Source of the DNA: Ophiura sarsii
Taxonomy: Eukaryota; Echinodermata; Ophiuroidea; Amphilepidida; Ophiuridae
Assembly (NCBI GenBank): GCA_035610835.1
Contig: CM069452.1
Coordinates: forward strand, 24,185,121-24,249,120
Length of the DNA: 64,000 nt
Reading direction: 5' to 3'
The translations under genes were made by a program, and so were the position numbers. A model generated the notes under the pieces. It was given only the letters and a program-made list of their open reading frames with translations, searched no databases and was not told the DNA's origin. This document shows positions 12,601 to 25,500 of this stretch, one piece after another; position 1 is the stretch's first letter, and every line of letters starts with the position of its first letter.

Positions 12601-15600
12601 CTATTGTGTCTCAATATCTATTTTCATTGAATGAACCATCACCCCAAATCATTGACATTTTAGATTTAGGTATGAAAAAGAAACCACTGGTGGTACTAGT
12701 GGCTGAGAGCATCCCCTTCTCTGTAACGCTAACACAACATCCCAAAGGTGGTTATCCCTTTCTATCGTGTCTTAATGTGTTGTTTCATTGAATGTACTTT
12801 CACTTCACTCAGTATGGTTTTATGATTATTCATGTTACAGGAAGGAATAGATTTCCTCACCCAACATGACATCCAAGCATGCGTGGACAAGGTCAATGCA
12901 GAGGTCATGGAAGAACAAGAGAGTAAGTTATACGTCACAAATACAGAGACAAAATGTTTTTTGTTTAGCTACATCTATTTACCTTCCTTAGTATAGTGAC
13001 ATTTTCGGGTTCTTAAGTGATGTTAGTTTATTATTGTGTCATTTACTCTAATGGGCTGGTGTATGTGCCCATATCATCACAAACATATCACGACAGGGTC
13101 CATAATTGTTTATGGAGTTACTGCACTACATGGATGAAGGCAGATGGACTATTTCACAACTGGTAAAGAGTGTGTGTGGCTATGTTCTGAACATGCACCC
13201 TCTGTTTCGTGACCTTAAAGTGTATTCCAGTGAGCACATCTTTTTAATGGGCGCATGATTCTAATGGGCCGGCATACGTAGGAGATCGAAGACAAATCAG
13301 GCATTAATGCTTTGTCTATCACTGGAATATGTGCTGACGTCACTGCACAGAGTGAAATTAACAGGATATAGTTGTAAATACATTATGTAAGGGTTTATAC
13401 ATGACTATCAGGAGACAGTCATACAAACCTGCTGAAAGTTATCATTATTTCACTCATATTTTCATATTCGTCATAATCAGTGACATTTAACAAACTTTAT
13501 ATTTAATGTAACATTGACAACAACAAAACAAAACAAAAACAAGACAATTGTAATAAAGTTCAAATCAAGTAGGCGTCATGTTCCAAGGGCGGGCATACAA
13601 CATAATATAAATCACATGTGAATTGAAATCACAATTTTTGACATTTATGTACCTATTAGGGGGATCTTTGTGAGATTAAAGGATGACTAATGTTGAGATC
13701 TCTATGTAAAGGATGTGTGAATGATCAGTTATAAAGATTTGACATATTGAGTCACCTGTCTCATGTTCCAATATGTATTTAGTAAACAGTGATTCAATGA
13801 TACAATGATAAAGAAGTTAGGTTATAATATCAGGCTACTAAAACATGTCAATAATCAAAAGCTCAAACAAACAGGTGTACCTTGTAAAATCGGTACCCGA
13901 TTGCGAACAATATCGTAAATAAATGTGCTGAAAATATACCATTTATCAATTTTGGCTTATCTATAGAATGCCCTACCAGTTTGATTGTTTACAATGTGGA
14001 TGTATGCGTCATTCTGTATTACCAATTAAAAACATGTGGTGATTGGGTATCTTGGTGGTTTCATGTGGGAAGTGTAGGAATTAACAGTTTGGTAAACATT
14101 ACCTAATATTTGATAAAGACGCAACAGTTCTATTTCTTAGTTCTGCTCATCGCATGTCACAAAAATGGCATCAATAGGGTCACACCAGGGAGCTTATATA
14201 ATGGGAACGGAAATTCAAATCGCAAAACTGAAGCCTCCTATATTTGGGCATGTGGGCGTGAGTACGCCAATGTAACTCTTGAAATGAAGCGTTATCTTGA
14301 CAACGCTATGATTGACAACACGAAAGTCCTTAAAAGGGACATTGAGACGGGTGGTGTACCTCTTGCATAATGAGGGCGCGCAATGTACCTCTTAGAAAGG
14401 CTTCAATCTCCGCAATGGGAGTCTGTGTACAGTGGCACCGGCCTGGTCACACCGAATATGCCATGATTCATTATGTCATAGTCAATGACATCAAACTGAT
14501 ATCTTGATCATAGTGTTTTGTTCTTGTAATTCAATGCGGACATATGAACTAATTAAACTTGATGAGCAAAACAGACTGTCAACTACTACATTTCTATGAC
14601 TAATAATACTCCCATACATATTGGGTACAGCCGTCACATATTGGGCATTGGTTTGGTAAATCTAAACAGAAACAGTGCAGTCACCTATTCACCTACTTTT
14701 GTCAGATATATTGTTAATAATAATAATTACACATTAGACACTTATATTGATGTCTAAAGGAAATTCATGTCTCGTTGTGTCTTCCAAAGATACTACATTC
14801 TTGAATGTATAAGTGATCTCCTTAGATTCTTGTTAGGTCTCCCTGTCATTTATTACATGGTAGTGGAAATTATATTATTTATATCAGGCTTTTTAACGCA
14901 GGCATGAGAATGTTAAGTTTTAAAACTGAATTCAGGATTTTTGGGAGTCCAAATTTCCTCACTTTCTTTTAATTTCAGCCTGTTTTTGGCTTTTTTTGCC
15001 CAATTTCACGCGCTTTCTCAGGAATTTTCACCACTTTCCTGCACTTTCTTGCTATTTTCAAAAACTCCATCCTCATGCCTGTTAACGGTACAATTAAAAT
15101 GTGTATTGAATATTGTTCAACTATTAAAAGTACCCAGATGCGACCAATATTCTAAGAATATTGCCGTCCAATATTTGTTGTGTGTCACATAAAAATAATG
15201 CATATTTGTTGGTTTCCTTTTTTCATCCAGAAATCTTGGCTGTAGCAAGAATCAATGAGGCATTAGACAATGGAGAACCATCAGACACATTGGAAGCCCT
15301 TCAGACACAGGGAGCCAAGCTTGAAGGGGTAGAGGTACCCCAAGCAGTCATATACCAAACCATTTTGCAGACGGAAAAAGAACAAAAGGCTAAGGTAAAC
15401 CAGGAATAAAATAGTTTAATATAGTTATGTTTTATGTACGTGTAGTGATAAAATATGCAGATCAGGCCAGCAGTAACTAGATTGTCATTTAGGTAGCAAT
15501 GAAGGCCTAATCGTGCCCTTTACAAACATGTAACATTATAATACTCATCTCGATAATTAGCTATAGTTGTTGGTATTCTATGCCGATTTTGAGAATGAAG

Positions 15601-18600
15601 TGTCTGTTGCCTGCCTGGCACTGACCACACTGGTGTGTGGTTGCTGTTACCAAATGTGTATTTGGTGAGATGCGCTATTATTAGGGCGCTTTTACTTTGT
15701 GATGCCAATGTTAAGGGTTCATTAGTCATTCAGACACAGATTCACATTTATTTGGGGTGAAATTGTTGAAATTTGCTCTGTTATGAAACGTAATTGATGT
15801 TAACACTTTCCATGCGGCAGGCGTCTGCAGACAATATTTCACAAAATGTTTCAAAAACTTCAATTCTATTGAATGTCTTTACCATATTTGGAATCAGCAT
15901 GAGAAATGCATTACAATAAGTACAAACATCCCTAGTATTGGTTCAGTAATTCTTGAAATGGACTTTGAAAGGTTTCTGACAAATCTCTTTTGCATTTTGC
16001 ATATTGGTAAAACTAATAGCAGCGTTGAAAATGTTAACTAAGAGAGGGATCAAGAGTGATGTATGTTGTATCTGAGCAACAAGCTGTCAAAATGTGTCCT
16101 GGAAAGTGGTAACATTTCGCTAATTGCAATCATTGTAATTATCTATCTGTTTCAGGCCACTGAAGATGAAGCTGCTGTACTGTGGTTGGATGAGATTCAA
16201 GATGGTGTCAACAAGGCTAACAAGCATGCAAATGAAGCCCATAGATGTAAGTAAAATAGACTGATTGCATGATCGTATATTATTTGTGAGGAGTGGCTTG
16301 AAAAAGACTCAGTATGGCGGTCAGGCCTCAAAATAAGAAATGAAGAGTGCATGCAATGTAAGGCAATTTGAAAGGGGCACCAACTTTCTCCAAGACAATT
16401 ATTTTCCTCCATAAGATGGTATTTAAAGTAGGATGATTCAGAAGAATCCTAGCATGTAATGCTGCCTCTATTGCTGGAATATGCCATTCTCTTGCTGAGG
16501 ATGAAATTGAATATAATTTGGATGAACTAAATACGCTTGAGCTTGATCTCTACTTACTCTGTGTATTGGTAATATTGAGCAGTGGGGTATGGTTTTATTG
16601 TAATATTACATATTCCACTTCATAAACTTAACCATCAACTGCTATTTATCCTTGTCCACAGTGGCTGTTGGCATGGTAACCATCAACTTGATGATAGATG
16701 AGGATAACATGAGTGCCCTGTTGGGGGCGCTACAGAGTAGCGATGTTGGACTCAACACTGTTACGCAAGACTGCGTGGAAAACTACTCAGCAAAACTCAG
16801 AGAAGCAAAGCAGCAGAAAGCACAAAGTAAGTTGAAGATATCATGCTGACTCTATGGCTCCCTTATGTAGGAGGGGACTTCAACGTAGGCGACCCTGGTT
16901 CGATTCTCGAGACTGGTGAAGTCTGTCTCCCCCCCCCCTCCCATTTGACTCCCCCGCCCAGGCAAATTATTGATCAAATTTATCTGTAAGCATGGGAATC
17001 TACCAGATAAAGCAGAAATTATTTCAGTACCCATATTTAATTGTTTTTGCTCATTTTAGCCAAATTTCATGGGTTCTTTCTGCCTTTCACCACTCTCTTG
17101 TTTTTAATGACAAGACCACTCTCTTGTTTTAATGACAAGAAAACATGCTTAATTAGGTTTATCAATCTTGATCTTGTTATTACCTAGCAAACAGCAACCT
17201 GATTTATCAATCTATTCACTATTTATGCTAATTTGTCCAATGTTGTTTTCTTCAATTGTTTCTATAGGTGGTACTGCGAGCAACTGGGTGTGTCATCCCC
17301 TCAGGAATGGCATGTCATTTTACTTCAATGTACAGACTATGGATGATACATGGCTTGAACCTGAAGGATTCGGACCAGACAATACGCAGCTAACTAAAGC
17401 AGAAGTACAGGTCAGTTTGGCCAATCAAATCCACTGAATAGCTCATGAATATTCATGGGTACATCCAGGGCCAGATAAAATGCACATTTCCTGGGAACTT
17501 ACTTTAAAAATGTCACTTCATGGAGAAGATTTCCTTCAAATTTGTATGCATTTCTTTATTGTTATACCTAAAAATGTCCCTCCAAAGTCAAAATTCCCAG
17601 GAACCAAGTTCCTGAGTTCCCCATTTTTTCTAGCCATGGATACATCCTTATGTTTTGTTACAAGCCATTGCGATTGTACACTGATGCGATTGTACACCAA
17701 AATACACTTTGAAGTATTCACACCATGCGATTGGAAACAGATGATGAAATCCCACTGAACAACAAGTGAATTTTTATGACATGTATACTGACAGGTGTAT
17801 GTGTTTGGACGCTGATTATAAAACCTGCTGATTAATTCTTGAATATTCATGGTGTATACTAAATAAGCTAGACTTGCAAGTCCATTTGATTGGTCACTGA
17901 TGCTAAAATCATCTGAATTACTCATGGATATTCATGAGATGTATGCTGAACCATACCTTCAAGTCCATGCAATTGGTCACTGATGCAAAAACTATCTGAA
18001 TAGATCATTAATATTAATGAGGTGTATACTTAGCTATACCTTAGGACACATCCTGTACCCCGTGGAATAACTTTGGGTCTACCTTGCTATACTTACAATT
18101 CAATGGTGCTGAAATGTAATACATGGTTTGTGAGTATTCATAAGATGTATCCCACAGCAATGTAAGGGTACATCCCAAGGTACCACAAATAAAATCAAGG
18201 TCCGCTGTGGATGTAACCTAAGCTGTTCGTACCTGTCTGTCCACGAGTTTGAAAATTGTCTATGGAACCTAATTTTTGATCGCCTGGTATTAATAACAGT
18301 GTACCTTCATCGATCTTGCAGGAACCAATAACCAGAGTAAACCATTTTGTTTTTATAGACTATCATCTCAACAGTCACATCAGACTATGACAGAAGTTTA
18401 CTATTCAAAGCCAATGAAGAAAAAGTAGTGCTATTACAGTCCCATATGAGAGGAGCCATAGCAAGGAAAAGTTATCATGAAAGACTGGACTTCATCAATA
18501 GACAGCTGCCTGCCATTGTCAGGATACAGGTATTTATGGCATACAAGATCCAAACTGGTTAGAAGTAAAAGATCATTTGTATCATCATATGAAAATATGA

Positions 18601-19477
18601 TCCTAATTAAAGATTTATCATTATAGGCAGACAGTTGCCATCTATTGGATAACATTTTAAAAAGATGCAGTTGAACATTTTGTCAACACAAATAAGTTTT
18701 GCTCAAAATTCCTGATAAGACATCAAGTTTGAAGCTTATATAAGTTTAGAGTGTAGCGGGTTCACTGTTTTGACAGTTTTAAACTTGTCCGACGGCGAAC
18801 CCATTAAACTCTGAACTTATATTATGAATACTCGTCGTAACTTATATTATGAATACCCGTCGTAAATGCGGGTTCACTGTTTTGACAGTTTTAAACTTGT
18901 CCGACGGCGAACCCGTTAAACTCTGAACTTATATTATGAATACTCGTCGTAACTTATATTATGAATACCCGTCGTAAAGTCAGCCTTATTTTTATGTTTT
19001 TACACAATTATTGTATATATATAGTGGTCTTTTAGTTGTTTTTATCACTTTTTAAATGCATTTCTATATATAATAATGTATACATTGTACAGCGCATTGG
19101 TCTTTTTTGGAAATGCGCTATATAAATTCTTATATTAATAATAATAAAAATGCCTATCTCACAATTTGAAGCTTATATTTAACATTTAATGCATTTTTGT
19201 TCGTTGGTTTATTAGTTCACAAGGTCAGTCCTTAGTGTATAATGTAAATCAATTGGCTGCCAATTGTATTTGTATTGTACATTCTTTTAATTTGAACAAG
19301 CTTGTACAATTCAAATCCACCTGCAAGTTAACGTAACATAATCTGTTAACATTATAATGATTTTCTTGTTTGTTTTGTCCTTTCAGAGTTGGGTGAAAGG
19401 TTGGAAGCAAAGGCGATCATACAACAACAGATTGTCGTATATGGGTGACCACGAAGCAGAGGCTGTCAAGGTGAGTC

Positions 19478-19509
<32 letters not shown>

Positions 19510-22500
19510 AATGATCGATTGATTATAAATATTTGCAAAGCACTTTAAAAGAAATGCTCGACTGAACAAAAATCGGCAGAAGAGAGTAGACAGGAACATA
19601 AAATAATATCAATAATTGTCAAAAAACTTGTTGCCATAGATATTAAATATTATTATTTTCATGGGCCTTCCAAACAGTACAATAAAAGTGCATATTGAAT
19701 ATTGTGCACTGAGTTCCCGGATGTGCGTCCAATATTCAAAAAATGTCCAATATTCAAAAAATATTGTCGTTCAATATTTTTTGTGCGGTGCAGAAAATGT
19801 GCGCCTGAGTATATATGCGCAGAGAATTTCAGTTTGGGTTAACTTATTTAGTTTTTATGAAAACAGTCTGTTATATAAATAATAATAACAATATTGAATG
19901 TCTTATTTTCGGGTGATATAAGAATATATTGCACTCGCTATGAAAAATGTTGCGCTCCCTTCGACTTGTGCAATATTTTTTAGGTCGTGCAATATATTCT
20001 TGTATCACCCTCAAAGCCATTAAATATTATATAACTATCTTGCTTGTATTTATGTTCTGTATTATTCATTACTCGTCATGTAATTTATGTCTCATATGCA
20101 TATACAGCTCCAGGCTCATGCGAGGGCGTTCTTGGCCAAGAAGAAATACCAAGGCAGATTGTCATACTTCAGTGATAATGTAAGTAAAATATCTTTATAT
20201 AAATTGAAATATATCTGGGCTTTTTTTCCTTCAAAAACTGAATAGTGTCATCCAGATTTCAAATATTTATTTAAAGGTATCATTGTATCTAATAAAATGT
20301 AAAAATAAATGTTGGTAAAATATTATAGGGACTATATTCTTTGATTTTGTCATTTGTATTCAAATTACTAAATGTAAATTGAAAGCTGTAATCCCTCTCT
20401 TTACATATATGTAACCAATGCCTTAATAACCAGGAGGTTGGATCAACCTATGGTCAACATTTTATTAATTTTTATATGAGATAGCGGAAATTCTTTTAAC
20501 AATATTTCATCAGAATATCATAATTCAAATGCATCAATTAACCCTAACCCTAGAATTGTAGTACTTGGGATGGATCAAAGAGGGGGTTAAATGGGGGGAT
20601 CAAAATATTTATGTCCTCCACCCCGGGGAATTGAACCTGGGTCGCCGGCGTGACAGGTGAGTTAAACAACCACAACATTGCGAGCACTGGGCTTGCCAGG
20701 CTAAATTTTCGCAGACCATAAATACCTGGGGTTTAGTGCACCGGGATAGAAGTTGTGTGTGTGCGCCTAGAAGTGCTGCGGACCGTATTGTTGGTGTGGT
20801 GTGGTGTGGTGTGGTGTGGTGTGGTGTGGTGTGGTGTGGTAGGGTTAAGGTTATTGTGATACAAACATGAGCACAAATAATGATTTTTCTTTTTTGAATT
20901 TAAATTTCATTTTATTTGACAGATTTCATCAATTGTTACGTTACAAGCATTCTGGAGATCAAACAAAGCCAGACATGACTACCATATCCTTAGTAAGTTG
21001 AAGTGTTATCTTTCAATTGGAGAACAGGGTCAGAAATTTGATGGAGAGTTTGGGAATCCATCCTCTCAAAGATTCTCAAAAGAGAATCTGTATAACACTC
21101 TATTTGCATCCTGGATATCCATCCTTGCAAAATGTTGGCAGCGGGTTCATTAGGTCATAAATAAATATTTTTACATTGATTATTAGACATTTTATTGATA
21201 GCAATCAATTGGTATGCCAAGTACATAAAATAAAATTCATGACATATTCCCTCATCAATTTTTACAAAAACCAGGATTTAGTTCATTAGCTGTGCATCTC
21301 AACACATTCCACGCGGCTCTTGGTTTTACCATTTACAAAACAGATTTTTCAGAAACCTTTCCCAACTTTCAAGGTCTATACAAGGGATTACTGAATCAAT
21401 AATAGGCATGTTTGTACTTATTTCAATGCATTTCACATGGTGATTCCAAATTTGGTCATGAAATTAAACAATTTTGACATTTTTGAAACAGTTTGTGAAA
21501 TTTTGGAATGTCGTCTGCAGACGCCTGCCGCGTGGAGAGTGTTAATCTGTAGATGAAAGTAATATTTATCTTTGGTTTATCCTTATTTTGATGTACAGCC
21601 CATGCAGAGCAGCCTCCTGTCACCGTAGTGAGTAAATTTGTACATCTACTTGAGCAAGGAGAAGGGGATCTCAAAGAGGAGCTAGGTAAGGATAATTAGA
21701 GTTTCACCCTCTAAATTTTAATATAAGAATTACAATATGCTATGTCATTTGTTTCCTAAAAATTCCTGTAGATAGGTATGGAAAACCAAGCTTTACTATA
21801 AAGTACTATAATTTTGTGGATACTTTATTTCACAAATTTAAAATTGCTGTTATTTAAGCGGCCATTTAATTTTGCGAATCTTGATATTTTACTGTTAATC
21901 TCAATGCAAAATTGTCAGTCTCGCAGGTATTTAATTCCCCGAAATTCACGCGATTGAGTGGTTTTACAGTTATTTCAACTGGATATGGGTTGTCGGAAAT
22001 ATAGACTAGAGTGTTTAAATTTAAAGTGTAATTCATTGAGTGACGATCCAGGTAAAAGTGGTAATTTTGTTGCGATTAATTTGCTCTCTGCCAATTTTGA
22101 TCTATTTACAACTGATGTTCATTACATTTATTTATATACAAAGGAAATATAGTTGCGTGTTAGTATGTGTGCGTTAGCTGCTTGAATCAACAAAAGTGCA
22201 AAAATTTAATGTAGCCCCCAAATATCCTCATGTTCAGTCATTTAGGTTCATGAATTTGAAGCAGATTGTAGTCAATTAAGATTCATAGATTATCATAGAT
22301 CAAGTGATTCTTGCAAACGAAATTGGTACCCATGATCTCATGGTTCATTTTGTTATTACATGTGCACAGAATTACAAGCTAAGAGAGGCAGAGTGGTGAA
22401 ACAGATCCGTACCAACCAGCAGCTAGAGAGTGACCTTAACATGATGGACATCAAGATTGGGTTATTAGTCAAGAACAGAATCTCACTACAGGTATGCAAA

Positions 22501-25500
22501 TAATTAGTTATACTGTAAAGTGGACATTTCCGTGCGAATATAATCATTTTGTATGTAGGTCTATGTAAGGAAGCTCATAATCGCAAGCAATATTGTTCAA
22601 AATGTGCAAAGCGCGAAAAATAAAATTACACTTTTACAGTAGTTTGATCAGCTCCAAATTCGTAAGCTTCCTTACAGCAGCGAATTGATACAAAAAAGGT
22701 GGGGTGCACATAAATGCAACAATCATTCTTTGCGTAAAATTTGTAACACACGCGTTCGGCTAAAATTGCGTGCGTACTGGCCAAAATCGCACATATGCAC
22801 TTGGATTTCTTCTGTGAGTTGAGAGATGGATAAAAACATGTTTCTTTTCAATTTGGAACTGATTGAACTGTAGTACCATGTGACCTACAACAGAATTGAA
22901 AACAAGCTATTCTAATGAATCTCTGAGTAATTGAAGGTGCCATGTTGGAATTCTGGTCTCAAAAGAGGTTATCCATGTAGCCATGTGCAACGGACTACAA
23001 ATGGGAATCGGACCCGGCCCACTCTACATTCACTTGAATCCGTGCATGAAGTCCAATTCATTGCATGAACCGTGTTACCAAATGGGCCTATTTATCATGA
23101 AACAGGTGCATCTTCTTTCTGAAAATCTTAAACACAGTTTTTATTTTCGACAAGATGTCGGCTAATCCGTTACATGGTAACCTCTATTCTGAATTCACTG
23201 ATATTTCATTTACTCCATCACCCTTGAAGTACGACTACCAAGTCAGACATAGTCTAGTGGTCTCAACTCGCTACCGGGCATGTTATATTAAATTGCTGAA
23301 AATGTGTACTCTTGCAGTCACAGACGAATACTAACATCGGTGCATCACTCACTAGAATATGCATTGGCAACATGTTGGTACTAAAGAGTGGCTTTAATGC
23401 TAATGTCCGCATTCAACTTGTAAGCTTTTGGGTTTTCAGTCTAGATTTCCCATTTTTGCTATCACAGGACGTAGTTGCCCACGGCAAAGGCACACGGCGC
23501 AACACCGGTGACTTCAGCCGCGAGAAGGGACTGAAAGCGTTGAGCAAAGAGAAACGTGAGATGTTGGAAGCCTACCAGCATCTATTCTACCTGCTACAGA
23601 CCAACCCAAGCTATCTAGCCAAACTCATCTTTGCAATGCCGCAGAGTAGGACGACCAAATTCATGGAATCTGTCATCTTGACGTTGTATAATTATGCCAA
23701 TAACCAGAGGGAAGAGTTCTTGCTGCTGAAACTCTTCAAGACGGCGCTTGAGGAAGAGATCACGTAAGTGTTTTACATGTCATGTTTTGTTGTTGTTGTT
23801 TGTTTTAACACAATTTGGTACCCCCTTATCTTATTTATAATGGTGATGATTTTTAGATGGAGCACTCGGTGCACTAATTAGACCCTCCTTAAAAACAATT
23901 GTAAAATTATCTTGTGTCATGAAGACTTGTTTGATTGTATCTAAAAATATGTAGTAAGACATGTTATGGAAAAAATATCCTTGAAATGTAATTTGTTAGG
24001 AATTTCTGCAAATGTTATGTAACCAACTACAACAATATCACAACGAAAATGCTGGGCAATGTATTGATGTATGGGAATATGATAAAGCAATGAGAATGTA
24101 CTTGTTTTCAGAGTAAAAATTTGGATTGCTTATTTTAAACATACACTTCAAATGGAATGAACTCATCATTCAATGGCACTACCCTTCCCCTACACACTAA
24201 GCACACCAGTCTTCATTACAGTGTTGTGACAATTTGATTTAATTACTTATCTTGACTTGGACAAATGACTTGAATGACTTGCGTATGAGGCTTGAGTTAT
24301 TGGGAGCAATTGCTTCGTTCACTGAGAGAAATTGCTTCGTTCACATAATACTTGACTTGAGTCAAGTCACTTTTCCGTAAGACTTTTTGATTTCACTTGA
24401 GTTTTGATAGCTGAACTGGAGTATGTTGAATCTAAACACAATTTACTGCATATTAAAAGCCAACCAATGACTTGGATTTGAATTGACTTGTGACTTAACT
24501 CTTTCCACATGGCTATTAGTTTTACAATTTCAAAACAGATTTTTTAGAAACCTTTCCAACTTTCAAAGCCTATCTCAAGAATTACTGAACCAATACTACG
24601 AATGTTTGTACTTATTTTAATGCATTTCTCATGGTGATTCCAAATATGGTAATGAAATTCAATAATTGTGACATTTTAGAAACATTTTGTGAAGTTTTGG
24701 AATGTCGTCTGCTGTGTGGGGAGTTTCAAGGTCAAGTGACTTGGTCACAACACTGCCTCATTAAAACCCTGATACCATCTTACAAACTGACTTGCTCACA
24801 TACAATCCCTCTCCAACCCCTACACAATCATCAAAATAGAGAATTAACCTGAGAATATATAACCCGGTTGTGAGGAGGTGCCCATTATACCCAGGGCAAT
24901 TTATACATCATATCTATGTTATTATCATCATGTGTTGTTACCTTGACAACGTCTCATATACTTTCCTCCCATTTTACTCCCACCCTTTCTCTTTACCTTT
25001 CCGATCTGAACACACGTTTTATCGTGTGGATCTCATTCGTACGGTTGTCCCCTGACAAATTTGACTATACTTGTTTGCTGGTATAGATTAATGTAAGTAA
25101 CGTTGGTGTTGTTTTGTATCGTATCTGTCGTACATACTGTCTGTTTGGTGACACTTTCTGCTGCTGGATCTGATTCATGCTTTTAACGTTCTAATAATCC
25201 TCTGTGGTTGATAAGTCACATACAGGCATGAGAATTTTCCTTTGAAAAAAGTAGGATTTATGCTTTTTTGTCAACATAATTGCCACATTTGTTGTTTATT
25301 TCAAGCTTTAGTTTTAGTCTTTTTTAGTCCATTTCAAGAATATTTCCTGTTTTGTTGATAAGTCAAATATAGGCATGAGAATTTTCCTTAAAACAAGCAG
25401 GAATTTATGTTTTTTGTCAACATAATTGCCACAGTTTTTGTTTATTTCAAGCTTGTTTTTAAGTCTTTTTAACCCCATTGATAAGAATATTTCTTGTTTT

